NCBI RefSeq assembly: GCF_000430705.1
Contig: NZ_AUMN01000002.1
Coordinates: 124,001-188,000 of the forward strand
Reading direction: 5' to 3'
Source of the DNA: Arthrobacter castelli DSM 16402
Lineage (GTDB): Bacteria; Actinomycetota; Actinomycetes; Actinomycetales; Micrococcaceae
Length of the DNA: 64,000 nt
Both the position numbers and the translations under genes were made by a program. Shown here piece by piece: positions 35,819 to 50,927 of the stretch; within the stretch, counting starts at the first letter, position 1; the number at the start of each line of letters is the position of its first letter. The notes beneath the pieces were generated by a model. That model worked only from the letters and a program-made list of their open reading frames with translations, had not been told where the DNA came from and did not search any database.

Positions 35819-36832
35819 GTGAGCGAACCACGACAGCTGGAAGTGCTGCGGGCCATCGTTGAGGACTACGTCCACTCGCGCGAACCCGTCGGGTCAAAAG
35901 CGCTGGTCGACCGCCATCACCTCGGTGTATCCTCCGCCACCATCCGCAATGACATGGCTGCGCTGGAAGAGGAGGGGCTGATCGCTGCCCCGCACACCAG
36001 TGCCGGACGCATCCCGACCGACAAGGGATATCGGATGTTCGTGGACCGGATCTCGGCCGTGAAGCCCTTGTCCGCAGCCGAACGTCGTGCGATCCACACC
36101 TTCCTCGACCAGGCCGACGACCTCGATGATGTACTCGACCGCACTGTGCGGCTGTTGTCCCAGTTGACCAATCAGGTCGCCGTCGTCCAGTACCCGCAAC
36201 TGACCAGCGCGGCAGTGAGGCATATTGAGCTGGTGCTGCTGGCCCCGCGCCAGGTGCTGGTGGTGATGATCGTCACCACGGGCAAGGTGGAGCAACGGAT
36301 GGTGACCTTGCCCGAGGAAACGACCGAGGACGCACTCCAGCACGTGCGCGCCGCGTTCCTGGCCTCCACGAGTGGCGCCCTGCTGAGTCGATTGCCGGAA
36401 TTGCTGACCACCGCGGTGACGTCGGCGCCTCCACAGGACCGGGCTGTGGCGGCTATACTGGGCAATGCCCTGGAGCAACTGGCGGGAATCGGCCGTGAAG
36501 ATAGAATGGTCTTGGCAGGTACAGCCAATCTGGCCCGCTCGACGGGAGATTTCCCACTCTCCATCGGCCCCGTTCTTGAGGCCTTGGAGGAGCAGGTTGT
36601 GATGATGCGTCTGCTGACCGAAATGGAACAGGACGCACGGGGAGTGTCCGTACGGATAGGACATGAAAACCGGTACGGCGGGCTCACTGAAGCCTCCGTG
36701 GTCGCCACCGGCTACGGACCGGACGAATTGGCCAAGATCGGCGTGCTGGGACCGACGAGGATGGATTATCCCACCACGATAGCGGCGGTACGCGCGGTCG
36801 CACGCTACCTGTCCAGAATTCTGGCCGGCTGA
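35819..36832 (+). CDS. hrcA: Heat-inducible transcription repressor HrcA
   Basis: Repressor of class I heat-shock genes that binds CIRCE and is kept active by GroEL. The 337-residue protein has the N-terminal winged helix (RQLEVLRAIVEDYVHSREPVGSKAL; VSSATIRNDMAALEEEGLI; PHTSAGRIPTDKGYRMFVD) and the C-terminal GAF-like dimerisation domain. GTG start with a strong AGGAGGTGA. A CIRCE element lies upstream, so it is autoregulated. Followed by dnaJ after 79 bp. Confidence 0.96.
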   Translation: MSEPRQLEVLRAIVEDYVHSREPVGSKALVDRHHLGVSSATIRNDMAALEEEGLIAAPHTSAGRIPTDKGYRMFVDRISAVKPLSAAERRAIHTFLDQADDLDDVLDRTVRLLSQLTNQVAVVQYPQLTSAAVRHIELVLLAPRQVLVVMIVTTGKVEQRMVTLPEETTEDALQHVRAAFLASTSGALLSRLPELLTTAVTSAPPQDRAVAAILGNALEQLAGIGREDRMVLAGTANLARSTGDFPLSIGPVLEALEEQVVMMRLLTEMEQDARGVSVRIGHENRYGGLTEASVVATGYGPDELAKIGVLGPTRMDYPTTIAAVRAVARYLSRILAG

Positions 36833-36911
36833 GGTGTCGAAGAACTTTCCATGACAGTGAGCGGAGCATTACGCCGGCCGCTGTCCAGCAATACAGGAAG
36901 AGATCAGAGAG

Positions 36912-38045
36912 TTGAGCAACCACTACGAAGCACTGGGTGTGTCCCAGGACGCCAGCGCCGAGGAGATCAAGAAGGCATACCGCAAGCTGGCGCGCAAGCT
37001 GCACCCGGACGTTAATCCGGGCCCCGACGCGGCCGACCAGTTCAAACGCGTCGGCCATGCCTACGACATCCTCTCGGATCCGCAGAAGCGCCGGGTGTAT
37101 GACACCACCGGCAATGAAAACGGCACCGACAACGGATTCGGCAGCGGTTTCTCCGGCCAAGGCTTCGCCTTCCAGGACATCTTCGAGACGTTCTTCGGCG
37201 GCGGCGCCGGAGGTGGCGGCGGTCCCGCCTCGCGGATGCGCCGCGGCCAGGACGCACTGATCACAGTGCCCATCAGCTTGCGCGATGCCGTCTTCGGCGT
37301 GAACAAGAAGATCGAGGTGGACACCGCCGTCGTCTGCCCCACCTGCGACGGCAGCTGCAGCCGCCCCGGAACATCGCCGAAGACCTGCGATATTTGTGGA
37401 GGCTCCGGCCAGGTCCAGCGCGCCGTGCGTTCCATCCTCGGCCAGGTGATGACGACGGCGCCGTGCGGATCGTGCCAGGGCTTCGGCAGCGTCATCACCG
37501 ACCCTTGCCACGAATGTTCCGGTGAAGGACGGGTCCGCAACCGTCGCACCTTGACTGTCAAAGTACCCGCGGGCGTGGCCACCGGAACCCGTATCCAGCT
37601 CGGCCAGCAGGGCGAAGCCGGAGTCGCCGGAGGGCCCAGCGGCGATCTGTACGTGGAAATCAAGGTCGAGAGTGAACAGAACTTCGTTCGCGACGGCGAC
37701 GACCTGCACGCCACCATCAGCGTTCCGATGACCGCCGCCACGTTGGGGACCGACATCAACCTGGACACCTTCGACGGCGAACGCGAACTCACCATCAAGC
37801 CAGGCACCCAGTCCGGTGAAGTTATCACCCTGCGGGGACTGGGCGTGACCCACCTGCGCGGATACGGCAGGGGAGACCTGAAGGTCCACCTCCACGTGGA
37901 GACCCCCACCAAGCTCGACAGTGAACAGGAGGAACTGCTACGCCAGCTCGCCTCGGCGCGTGGAGAGCAGTACAGCGACGGCAAGCTCGTCTCCAGTGGC
38001 AGCGGAATGTTCGCCCGGCTCCGGGACCGCCTCGGCAACCTCTAG
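36912..38045 (+). CDS. dnaJ: Chaperone DnaJ (DnaJ2 type)
   Basis: Hsp70 co-chaperone of 377 residues. J domain with the HPD motif ([16 protein letters not shown]), Gly/Phe-rich region (about 75-105), four zinc-finger repeats ([32 protein letters not shown]) and the C-terminal substrate domains. The first repeat lacks its usual final glycine. TTG start at 36912 with AGAGAG-like purines upstream. It is not next to dnaK-grpE but behind hrcA, the usual place of the second DnaJ in actinobacteria, and probably shares the CIRCE promoter. Confidence 0.95.
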   Translation: MSNHYEALGVSQDASAEEIKKAYRKLARKLHPDVNPGPDAADQFKRVGHAYDILSDPQKRRVYDTTGNENGTDNGFGSGFSGQGFAFQDIFETFFGGGAGGGGGPASRMRRGQDALITVPISLRDAVFGVNKKIEVDTAVVCPTCDGSCSRPGTSPKTCDICGGSGQVQRAVRSILGQVMTTAPCGSCQGFGSVITDPCHECSGEGRVRNRRTLTVKVPAGVATGTRIQLGQQGEAGVAGGPSGDLYVEIKVESEQNFVRDGDDLHATISVPMTAATLGTDINLDTFDGERELTIKPGTQSGEVITLRGLGVTHLRGYGRGDLKVHLHVETPTKLDSEQEELLRQLASARGEQYSDGKLVSSGSGMFARLRDRLGNL

Positions 38046-38046
38046 G

Positions 38047-38808
38047 ATGACCGAGCCCGTCTTCTTCGCCGAGCCCGGCCAGCTGACCGGGCTCCAGCCG
38101 GGAGCATTGTTGACCCTTGGCGGTTCCGAGGGTCATCACGCCCGCACCGTGCGGCGACTCGCTGTGGGCGAACCGATCGATGTGGTTGACGGCGCGGGGC
38201 GGCGTGCCTCATGCACGGTTGATGAAGCAACGCCCGGGGGCCTTCAGCTGCTGGTGGAATCGGTCGAGGATGAGCCCGCCAACGTCCACGAGCTCATCCT
38301 CGTTCAGGCGCTGGCAAAGGGCGGACGCGATGAAATGGCTATCGAGGCCGCCACCGAACTGGGTGTGGACGGTATCGTTCCATGGCAGGCCGAACGATCT
38401 ATCGTACGGTGGAAAGCTGAGAAGGCGGCCAAGGGACGCAGCAAATGGGAAGCCTCCGTCCGGTCGGCCGCCAAGCAGTCACGGCGGGCACGCATCCCGC
38501 AGCTGGGTGATCCGGTTCATCTCGCCGCGTTAGCGGCTCTGTGTGAACGCGCGGACCTGGCACTCATTCTGCATGAGTCCGCCGCCAGCGGCATCACCGC
38601 TCTGCGGGATGCGCTCCCGTCAGCCGGGTCTCCGGGCAGGATTCTGCTGGTGGTGGGCCCCGAGGGCGGCATCAGCAGCCACGAGATCGATGCGTTAACG
38701 GCCGCAGGCGCCAGGCCGTTGCAGTTGGGAGGCCATGTGCTGCGTTCCTCCACCGCCGGTCCGGCCGCCACCGCAGTGATTAACCATCTGCTGGAGCGGT
38801 GGAACTAG
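38047..38808 (+). CDS. rsmE: 16S rRNA (uracil-1498-N3) methyltransferase
   Basis: SPOUT methyltransferase that modifies U1498 of 16S rRNA. The 253-residue protein has an N-terminal PUA-like domain (GSEGHHARTVRRLAVGEPIDVVDG) and the C-terminal knotted domain with LVVGPEGGISSHEIDAL and LGGHVLRSSTAGPAAT. The ATG follows the dnaJ stop by one base, so it is translationally coupled. Its 3' end overlaps the opposing lipoprotein gene by 29 bp. Confidence 0.95.
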   Translation: MTEPVFFAEPGQLTGLQPGALLTLGGSEGHHARTVRRLAVGEPIDVVDGAGRRASCTVDEATPGGLQLLVESVEDEPANVHELILVQALAKGGRDEMAIEAATELGVDGIVPWQAERSIVRWKAEKAAKGRSKWEASVRSAAKQSRRARIPQLGDPVHLAALAALCERADLALILHESAASGITALRDALPSAGSPGRILLVVGPEGGISSHEIDALTAAGARPLQLGGHVLRSSTAGPAATAVINHLLERWN

Positions 38809-39748
38809 GAGGTCCGGCCGCCACCGCAAAGTCTTTCGAGTCGACGAACCGCTGCTGGCTCCGTGAAGCGCCGGGATCCCCCTGGAAGACCCGCAGTTCA
38901 TAACTGCCCTTCGGCAAGGTCACCGAGAAGGTGAAAGGGCCGGCGCCGTCGGGCCCCAGTTTCACTGAACCAGTCATCGGCCGGGACACCTCACGGGCGA
39001 CGGACGCGCCGACGGCGGTTATCTCCCACCCCAGGATATTGTCCCGTGCCACTCCGCGTCCTTTGATCGTGACCTTGTTTCCTTTGAATACGGTTCCATC
39101 CTGAGGATCGATCACCCATACTGGAGCCGCCAACGACGCGTCCCGCACCATTGGCTCGCCCAGTGTGACGTGGTCGAACGCGCGATATCCGGTATGACCA
39201 TCGACCAGGATGACCACTTGGATCTGCTCGTCCTGTGAAGTCAGCCCCGAGCTTGCCGCAGCCGCGGTGGCCGTATAGACCAATTGCTGGACCGCCCGCC
39301 GCGCCATTCCGGCGTCCAGGGGGCGGGCAAAGGCATCGGCGGACATATCGACGGTGATGACACCGTCCGTCGAAACAGAAGCGGCGACCGACGAAGCCGG
39401 CTGCCACGGGTTGAAATAGTCGTCGTCCAGCGGTTGCGCAGTGGTCATGGCAGAGATCGCGGTGGTAATCGGATCACCTTGGTGCTCCACCTCCCGGAAC
39501 TCGCGGTAGAGGTACACGCTGCGGCCGCTTTCACCCAGCCAGTAGACCGGCGTCTGCGCCGCTGTCTCGGCCGATTCCAGCGGCACATTGGTCAGCGCCG
39601 ACGACTGGGCGGCCGCATCGGGCGCTTCCATCGTCGTCGGAACAGGCATCGACGTTTCCATGGCAGGGCCAACCCGCTCCGCCGTGCAACCCACCAGCAG
39701 CAGGGAGGCCACCGTCAGCGCCGCCAGCCACCCGTGGAAGCCGCTCAC
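38780..39748 (-). CDS. GerMN/Gmad2-domain lipoprotein
   Basis: A 322-residue probable lipoprotein: the N terminus has a hydrophobic signal ending in the lipobox LLLVGC (Cys about residue 21). A GerMN-like domain follows (about 65-190; VYWLGESGRSVYLYREFREV, AMTTAQPLDDDYFNPW), then a C-terminal Gmad2 immunoglobulin-like domain (VWVIDPQDGTVFKGNKVTIKGRG; FTFSVTLPKGSYELRVFQGDPG). Such proteins act at the cell surface; the exact role is unknown. GTG 39748 gives only a short n-region. It ends inside rsmE and is divergent from phoH. Confidence 0.87.
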   Translation of the reverse strand: MSGFHGWLAALTVASLLLVGCTAERVGPAMETSMPVPTTMEAPDAAAQSSALTNVPLESAETAAQTPVYWLGESGRSVYLYREFREVEHQGDPITTAISAMTTAQPLDDDYFNPWQPASSVAASVSTDGVITVDMSADAFARPLDAGMARRAVQQLVYTATAAAASSGLTSQDEQIQVVILVDGHTGYRAFDHVTLGEPMVRDASLAAPVWVIDPQDGTVFKGNKVTIKGRGVARDNILGWEITAVGASVAREVSRPMTGSVKLGPDGAGPFTFSVTLPKGSYELRVFQGDPGASRSQQRFVDSKDFAVAAGPPSSTAPADG

Positions 39749-40059
39749 TGACCCGATGCCGCCCCCACGCGCCCGTCGTAATCCGCTAATCGTTCTGCCG
39801 TTCTTTTCGTGTGTGAATGCCGTCCAGGCACGGCTGTCCCGTGCTCTTTATCAAGCTTGGCACAGGGGGCACCCCAGCAGACCGGTTATTTTCAAGACTC
39901 AATCGGACTGAGACCGGATTGATATTCTCCTGAGACCTTATGACGATCGCCGCGGCCGGTCGGGCAGTGGCCGATGTCCGCTGTGGGCGCAATATTGCAA
40001 CGTGCCGTACCATTAAAGAGGCATTGGAAGATTAATTTGAGTAAGGGGAGATCAAGGCC
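39749..40059. other. Intergenic region upstream of phoH
   Basis: 311 bp between divergent genes. It contains TCAATC-N12-GATTGA (39898-39921), a repeated CTGAGACC (39908-39915, 39930-39937) and a possible 31-codon frame (39940-40035) with poor coding signs. Promoters for both genes must lie here but no clear -35/-10 pair was found. Confidence 0.5.
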
Positions 40060-41133
40060 GTGAAAACGGCCGCTCATATGACCGAATATCCAGTCGATTC
40101 CGGCCCGACCGGGGTGTCGACGGAAGTGATTTCGTTCGACTCGACAGAACAGATGGTCTCCTCGCTTGGTGCCCAGGACGAGGCACTCCGGTTCATCGAA
40201 GCTTCCTTCCACAACGTGACGATCCACGTGCGGGGCAATGAGGTTTCCATCAGCGGGCCCGGTGCTGAAGTGGACAGAATCGTCAAGCTGATAGAAGAGA
40301 TCCGGGTGCTGGCCGCCAAACAGACGAATATAACTCCCGAACTGCTGCAGCAATTGGTCACCATGCTGCGCGAGCAGACCTCCAGCCGCCCCGCCGACGT
40401 GCTGACGCAGAATATCCTGTCCAGCCGCGGCAGGACCATCCGGCCCAAGACGGTCAACCAGAAAACATACGTCGACGCCATCGACCGCAATACCGTGGTG
40501 TTCGGCATCGGCCCGGCCGGCACCGGCAAAACCTACCTGGCCATGGCCAAGGCCGTGCAGGCGCTGCAGCACAAGGAAGTCAACCGGATCATCCTCACCC
40601 GCCCGGCCGTTGAAGCGGGGGAGCGGCTGGGCTTCCTGCCCGGGTCCCTGAACGAGAAAATCGACCCGTACCTGCGGCCGTTGTATGACGCGCTGCACGA
40701 CATGATGGACCCGGAATCCATTCCGCGCCTGATGGCCGCGGGCACCATCGAGGTGGCTCCGCTGGCCTACATGCGGGGGCGCACGCTCAACGATGCTTTC
40801 ATCATCCTCGACGAGGCGCAGAACACCACGCCTGAACAGATGAAGATGTTCCTCACCAGGTTGGGCTTCGGCTCCAAAATGGTTGTCACCGGCGACGTCA
40901 CCCAGGTGGACCTGCCCGGCGGCACGCGCTCCGGCCTGCGGATTGTCTCCGAGATCCTGCAGGGCATTGACGACGTCGTCTTCCGCCACTTGGACGCGTC
41001 CGACGTCGTCCGCCACCAATTGGTCTCGGAAATCGTCTCTGCGTATGGACGTTGGGACGAGGCACAGCAGAACGGGGGCCAGGACACGCCGTCGCGGCGC
41101 AATGGCCAGCGCCAGGGATGGAAACCGCGGTAG
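40060..41133 (+). CDS. PhoH-like RNA-metabolism ATPase
   Basis: P-loop ATPase of the PhoH/PhoH-like family, linked to RNA processing and usually paired with YbeY. Residues 35-100 include a KH-like N-terminal region ([29 protein letters not shown]). The ATPase core has Walker [16 protein letters not shown] (about 150) and Walker [21 protein letters not shown], then [14 protein letters not shown]. 357 residues is typical. GTG 40060 has AAGGGGAG nine bases upstream; ATG 40078 is an alternative. First gene of a tight phoH-ybeY-corC-era cluster. Confidence 0.95.
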   Translation: MKTAAHMTEYPVDSGPTGVSTEVISFDSTEQMVSSLGAQDEALRFIEASFHNVTIHVRGNEVSISGPGAEVDRIVKLIEEIRVLAAKQTNITPELLQQLVTMLREQTSSRPADVLTQNILSSRGRTIRPKTVNQKTYVDAIDRNTVVFGIGPAGTGKTYLAMAKAVQALQHKEVNRIILTRPAVEAGERLGFLPGSLNEKIDPYLRPLYDALHDMMDPESIPRLMAAGTIEVAPLAYMRGRTLNDAFIILDEAQNTTPEQMKMFLTRLGFGSKMVVTGDVTQVDLPGGTRSGLRIVSEILQGIDDVVFRHLDASDVVRHQLVSEIVSAYGRWDEAQQNGGQDTPSRRNGQRQGWKPR

Positions 41134-41138
41134 AACCC

Positions 41139-41608
41139 ATGAGCATCGAAATCAATAATGAAACCCCCACGGCCGTCGATGACGAGCAACTCAGCCGGCT
41201 GGGCCGGTACGTGCTGGACCAAATGCACGTGCATCCTCAGGCGGAACTGTCCATCATCCTGGTCGACGCCGACGCAATGGAAAGACTCCACATCGAATGG
41301 ATGGACGAGCCCGGCCCCACGGACGTGTTGTCTTTCCCGATGGACGAACTGCGCCCCGGCACGCACGGTGCCCCCGGCGAATCCGGCGTGCTCGGCGACA
41401 TTGTCCTGTGCCCCGCCGTCGCCGAACAGCAGGCCGCGGCGGCAGGTCACAGCGCCGCCGATGAACTGCTGCTGTTAACCACTCACGGGATGCTCCACTT
41501 GCTTGGTTATGACCACGCCGAGCCGGAAGAAAAGCGTGAGATGTTTGCCTTGCAGCGTCAATTGCTCTCCGGCTTCACCGGCAGGGACGCACCCTTGGAG
41601 ACGATGCA

Positions 41609-41612
<4 letters not shown>
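41139..41612 (+). CDS. ybeY: Endoribonuclease YbeY
   Basis: Zinc-dependent RNase involved in 16S rRNA 3'-end maturation and ribosome quality control. The metal site [11 protein letters not shown] (HGxxHxxGxDH) is complete near residues 117-127; TDVLSFPMD and LGDIVLCP are also conserved. 157 residues. ATG 41139 is five bases after the phoH stop and fits the family's N terminus; earlier in-frame starts lie inside phoH. The stop overlaps the next gene (GTGA). Confidence 0.96.
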
Positions 41613-42915
<1,303 letters not shown>

Positions 42916-42919
<4 letters not shown>

Positions 42920-43857
42920 TCATTGATACAGAAGTCGAAGGGTACCGCGCGGGATTTTCCGTGCTGGTGGGCCGGCCCAACGCAGGCAAGTCGACGCTGA
43001 CCAACGCTTTAGTCGGCCGCAAGGTGGCCATCACGTCGGCCAAGCCCCAGACCACACGCCACACCATCAGGGGCATAGTCCACCGCGACGACGGACAGCT
43101 GATCCTGGTGGATACGCCCGGGCTGCACCGGCCGCGCACATTGCTCGGGCAACGGCTCAATGACTTGGTGGCGGATACGCTCAGTGAAGTGGATGCCATC
43201 GGCTTCTGCCTGCCGGCAAACGAAAAGATTGGACCGGGCGACCGTTACATTGCCCAGCAGCTGGGTGCCCTGCGTCGCAAGCCGGTGGTGGCGCTGGTGA
43301 CGAAGACCGACCTGGTCCACCGGGGAGCACTGGCTCAGCAGTTGACGGCGGTCCAGGAGCTCGGAGTCGAAACTCTCGGCGCGGACGGCTTCACCGACAT
43401 CGTTCCCGTTTCCGCCGCAGACGGCCACCAGGTTGACACCGTGACCGACGTGCTCATCGAGCAAATGCCGCTCTCGCCTCCGCTGTATCCGGGCGGCGAG
43501 CTGACCGACGAGCCCGAACTGGTGCTGGTGGCCGAGCTGGTCCGGGAAGCCGCGCTCGAAGGGGTCCGGGACGAGCTCCCGCACTCACTGGCCGTCGTCG
43601 TCGAGGAAATCGTTCCCCGTGAAGGGCGCAGTGAAGACAATCAAATGCTTGATGTGCGGGTCAATCTGTTCGTCGAGCGGTCATCGCAGAAAGCCATCGT
43701 CATTGGCCGGCGCGGCGAGCGGCTGCGTGAGGTCGGCACGGCGGCGCGCAAGGGGATCGAGGCGCTGCTGGGCGAACGGATCTACCTGGACCTGCACGTC
43801 AAGATAGCCAAGGACTGGCAGCGGGACCCCAAACAACTGGTGCGGCTCGGCTTCTAG
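42916..43857 (+). CDS. era: GTPase Era
   Basis: Ribosome-assembly GTPase that binds 16S rRNA near its 3' end. G motifs: GRPNAGKSTLTNAL, the switch region TTRHTIRG, DTPGLHRPRTLLG and TKTDL. A C-terminal KH domain with VIGRRGERLREVGTAARKGIEALLG is present. 313 residues. ATG overlaps the upstream stop by four bases, making era the end of the phoH cluster. A 528-bp gene-free region follows. Confidence 0.97.
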
Positions 43858-44150
43858 CGCCGCGCCGGGTCTTCCAAGGCCCGGCCGGAGTCCGAGGACC
43901 GCCCGGTCTCGGTATCGCCGTAGCCGGGTCTGTTCCCAGGGTTCCGGTTCCTGAGGACCAGTGACCGGGGATTTTCCTTTCCGCGGTTACGCCGTTCACC
44001 GTTCCCGGCCACCGACGCCGACGCCGACGCCGAGAGGACGCTAAGTGCCCGACCGGGCGGGTCGAAGCGGCAGATCCTGTCCAACCGAGGGAATCCGGGG
44101 CTTTGGTCAAGGCTAATTCCGGGAGAAAGTGACCAATCGGCAGGGCACAG

Positions 44151-44195
44151 GGTCTGTCCGGTACGGCCCAGAGACCGCTTCGGACCGGACGGACC
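44151..44195. repeat. 12-bp-arm inverted repeat
   Basis: GGTCTGTCCGGT (44151-44162) and ACCGGACGGACC (44184-44195) are complementary except one position, with a 21-base loop. Possible RNA stem or terminator of the era transcript. Confidence 0.7.
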
Positions 44196-44264
44196 CAGCA
44201 TGCCGCACCCGCAACCCCGCCCACGTGCGGGCACCAGCGGGTAGACAACCTCGAAGCGTTCCGG

Positions 44265-44304
44265 GCATGGCGCAAACCCGCGCACGCGCGGGGTTGCGCC
44301 ATGC
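44265..44304. repeat. 19-bp-arm near-perfect palindrome
   Basis: GCATGGCGCAAACCCGCGC (44265-44283), AC, then GCGCGGGGTTGCGCCATGC (44286-44304); a single A/G mismatch. In RNA this is a long hairpin read from either strand. No T-run follows, so it is not a textbook intrinsic terminator, but its position between convergent genes suits transcript ends. Confidence 0.85.
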
Positions 44305-44385
44305 TGCCGGTGGTTCCGGGCGTGGTCCGGTTGGCTCACCTCCGCCCGACGGGCAGCTGCGCAGATCCGCCGACGTGCGCAATGC

Positions 44386-48276
<3,891 letters not shown>

Positions 48277-48288
48277 GACAATAGGACC

Positions 48289-49041
48289 GTGCCGTCCAAG
48301 TCATTCGCCTCCCGCACCTACAGGGACCAGGGTGTGGTGCTGCGCACGCATAAACTGGGCGAGGCGGACCGCATCATCATCCTGCTCACCGCCAAACACG
48401 GGCAGATCCGTGCCGTGGCCAAAGGCGTCCGGCGGACCAGCAGCAAGTTCGGCGCCCGGCTCGAACCGTTCATGGTGGCGGACCTGCAGCTGGTGGCCGG
48501 GCGCACCCTCGACATCGTCACCCAGGCGGTGTCGCTGGGATGGTACGGGCGGGACATCGCGGCCGACTATTCCAGGTACACCGTCGGCGCCGCCATGACC
48601 GAGACCGCCGAGCGGCTGACCGACGTCGACAGCGAGTCGGCAACTGCGCAGTACCAGCTGCTGATCGGCGGCCTCGCCGCCCTCAGCCGGGGGGAGTATC
48701 CGCCGGAAATGATTCTGGACTCCTACCTGTTGCGTGCCCTCGCCACCGCCGGCTGGGCGCCCAGCTTCACCGAATGCGCCAGGTGTTCCGCGCCCGGACC
48801 ACATTCGGCGTTCTCGCCGGCATTGGGCGGTGTCGCCTGCCATGATTGCCGGCCACCCGGATCGGCAGCACCGGCTCCAGGCACCGTCGTGCTGCTGGCC
48901 GCCTTGCTGGAAGGAGACTGGACGCAGGCGGTGAAAGCCGAGGAACAACAGCGCAAGGAGGCATCAACGTTGGTGGCAGCGTACTTGCAATGGCATCTGG
49001 AACGGGCGGTCCGTTCAATGAAACTCGTGGAGCGGGTGTGA
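48289..49041 (+). CDS. recO: DNA repair protein RecO
   Basis: Recombination mediator that loads RecA with RecR. N-terminal OB domain ([57 protein letters not shown], seen at residues 4-62), helical core, and a zinc-binding C-terminal part with CARC and CHDC. 250 residues. GTG start 12 bp after leuA; the stop overlaps the uppS start (GTGA). Confidence 0.95.
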   Translation: MPSKSFASRTYRDQGVVLRTHKLGEADRIIILLTAKHGQIRAVAKGVRRTSSKFGARLEPFMVADLQLVAGRTLDIVTQAVSLGWYGRDIAADYSRYTVGAAMTETAERLTDVDSESATAQYQLLIGGLAALSRGEYPPEMILDSYLLRALATAGWAPSFTECARCSAPGPHSAFSPALGGVACHDCRPPGSAAPAPGTVVLLAALLEGDWTQAVKAEEQQRKEASTLVAAYLQWHLERAVRSMKLVERV

Positions 49042-49865
49042 GCCGGACTCCGCCTATCGATCCGTGGCCGCATCCTTCCGGCGCGGTCCCGCCTGACATT
49101 CCGGCATCCTTAGTCCCCCGCCATGTCGCGATCGTGATGGATGGCAACGGTCGATGGGCCAACCGCCAGGGGCTGCCCCGGATCGAGGGACACCGCGCAG
49201 GCGAGGCGGCCCTGCTGGACGTGATGGCCGGCGCCATCGAAATCGGGGTCAAATACGTCAGCGTGTATGCGTTCTCCACCGAAAACTGGAAACGGTCGCC
49301 GGACGAAGTGCGCTTCCTGATGGGCTTCAGCCGCGACGTCCTGAGGCGGCAACGGGACCAATTGGACGAGTGGGGAGTGCGGGTCCGCTGGTCCGGCCGC
49401 CGCCCCAAATTGTGGCGCTCGGTGATCCGTGAATTGGAAACGGCCGAAGAGCGCACCCGGGACAATGACCGGTGCCACCTGAACATGTGCGTCAATTACG
49501 GCGGACGCGCCGAGATCGCCGACGCCGTCGCGCATCTGGCGGCCGATGCAGCGGCCGGCCGGATCCGCCCGGGAGGTATCTCGGAGAAGACCATCGCCAA
49601 ATATCTGGATGAGCCGGACCTGCCCGACGTCGATATGTTCCTGCGCACCTCCGGAGAGCAACGGACCTCCAATTTCATGCTGTGGCAGGCCGCCTACGCC
49701 GAATTGGTCTTCATGGACACGCTGTGGCCCGATGTGGACCGGCGCACCCTGTGGGAAGCGGTCGAAATATTCGCCCGACGCGACCGCAGGTATGGCGGCG
49801 CCGTCGATGCGGCGAAAAAGAAGGGCAGGGCCGAACCGGCTCAGGGCCAATCCGCCAGCACGTAG
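49038..49865 (+). CDS. uppS: Isoprenyl transferase (undecaprenyl diphosphate synthase family)
   Basis: Cis-prenyltransferase that builds the lipid carrier for cell-wall synthesis. Catalytic Asp in [19 protein letters not shown], and the C-terminal [25 protein letters not shown] are diagnostic. 275 residues. GTG 49038 overlaps the recO stop by four bases and has GGAG upstream. Chain length cannot be judged from sequence; many actinobacteria have two such enzymes. The 3' end overlaps the opposing hydrolase gene by 25 bp. Confidence 0.94.
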   Translation: MSRTPPIDPWPHPSGAVPPDIPASLVPRHVAIVMDGNGRWANRQGLPRIEGHRAGEAALLDVMAGAIEIGVKYVSVYAFSTENWKRSPDEVRFLMGFSRDVLRRQRDQLDEWGVRVRWSGRRPKLWRSVIRELETAEERTRDNDRCHLNMCVNYGGRAEIADAVAHLAADAAAGRIRPGGISEKTIAKYLDEPDLPDVDMFLRTSGEQRTSNFMLWQAAYAELVFMDTLWPDVDRRTLWEAVEIFARRDRRYGGAVDAAKKKGRAEPAQGQSAST

Positions 49866-50860
49866 GCGCGCGCCCATTGCCGCAAATCGGCGTAGGCGCC
49901 GGCGCGGACCGGCCCGGCGGAGAGCAGCACATCATGCATGGCCCCTTCGACCCGGTTGATAGTCACCCTGGGACCCAGTCCATGGGCACGGCGGGCCACT
50001 TGTTTGACGTCCAGCACGATGTCGGAGCGCTTTGCCTCTTCGGTCCATACAGGAGTTGCCAGCGAGCGGTCCGAGAGCATCACCAGCACCGGGACATCGA
50101 TGTTCAGCCCCAGGGCCACCCTGGCCTGGCCCGCTATCACCGCGCGGACCCATCCGGCCCTGACCGGGAACCCGAATTCCCAGCGCCAATCCTGAATCAA
50201 CTCCCACTCGCCATCAGCCTGGTTACTCAGGCTTCTCCAATAGGAACCGAATTCGGGCAATTTCAGCCGGGCCTGAGGACGCATTCTGGCCAATGGCTCC
50301 ACCAGCGAGGCAGCGGCATTGCGCACCAGCGAACTGCCATGCTGTTCCAGCCACGGGCTGTTCAGGATCAGGCTGTGGATCCGTCCCGGATGCCGGTCTG
50401 CCCACAATGCAGACACCAAGCCGCCGGTCGAATGACCCATCAGGTGGATCCGGGGGCCGGCGGCATTCCTCCGGCTTTGATCCGCCGTCAACGCTGTGAT
50501 GGCGGCGTCCAGGTCCGCATCGTAATCATCGAGCGAGGTGATGTACCCGGGCGTATGGTGTTTGCGCAGGCTGCGGCCGTGTTTCCGCAGGTCAACGGCG
50601 TAACAGGCCACGCCCAGTTCCGCCCAGAACCGCGCCAGCTCCGTATGCAGGAAGTAGTCATTCCAACCGTGGATGTAGAGCACGACGTTAGCCGGGGTCT
50701 GGCCCGCCGATCCGGCTCCCACTGTCGATGGCCGGAAGCGCACCAACGTGGCATGCACTGGCCCTTCCTCGTCGTGGCCCAAGGGGAGGTCGAGCTTCTC
50801 GAAACCTTCCCCGAGGACATCAGGCTCCCACTGAAGTCCGGTCCTGCTCCCCGTCGCCAT
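49841..50860 (-). CDS. Alpha/beta hydrolase, S33/monoacylglycerol-lipase-like
   Basis: A 339-residue alpha/beta hydrolase of the serine aminopeptidase S33 type. [11 protein letters not shown] forms the oxyanion region; GHSTGG holds the nucleophile (about residue 151); VLVMLSDRS and [10 protein letters not shown] supply the acid and His. Short [18 protein letters not shown] is typical of lysophospholipase-like members. No signal peptide is seen. ATG 50860 is chosen; an in-frame start at 50920 would extend toward pyrD. Substrate unknown. Confidence 0.85.
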   Translation of the reverse strand: MATGSRTGLQWEPDVLGEGFEKLDLPLGHDEEGPVHATLVRFRPSTVGAGSAGQTPANVVLYIHGWNDYFLHTELARFWAELGVACYAVDLRKHGRSLRKHHTPGYITSLDDYDADLDAAITALTADQSRRNAAGPRIHLMGHSTGGLVSALWADRHPGRIHSLILNSPWLEQHGSSLVRNAAASLVEPLARMRPQARLKLPEFGSYWRSLSNQADGEWELIQDWRWEFGFPVRAGWVRAVIAGQARVALGLNIDVPVLVMLSDRSLATPVWTEEAKRSDIVLDVKQVARRAHGLGPRVTINRVEGAMHDVLLSAGPVRAGAYADLRQWARAYVLADWP

Positions 50861-50927
50861 CCCGCCATCATAGCCGTGCTCAGACGGCGGGTTTGCCCCG
50901 GACCCGCGAGGCGGCAACACTTAAGCC

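Larger units (their letters stand above)
43858..44385. other. Gene-free 528-bp region with several inverted repeats
   Basis: Lies between the 3' ends of convergent era and the M13 peptidase. No frame here shows protein similarity I can recognise. It contains CCGGG/CCCGG just after era (43865-43884), (GACGCC)3 at 44014-44031, a 12-bp-arm inverted repeat (44151-44195) and a 19-bp-arm palindrome (44265-44304). GTTCCGGGC(A/G)TGG occurs directly repeated at 44258 and about 44313. Confidence 0.7.

Noticed and set aside
39940-40035. 31-codon frame just upstream of phoH
   Set aside because: No clear ribosome site, low third-position GC compared with neighbouring genes and no recognisable sequence. 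Could be reconsidered if conserved in relatives.
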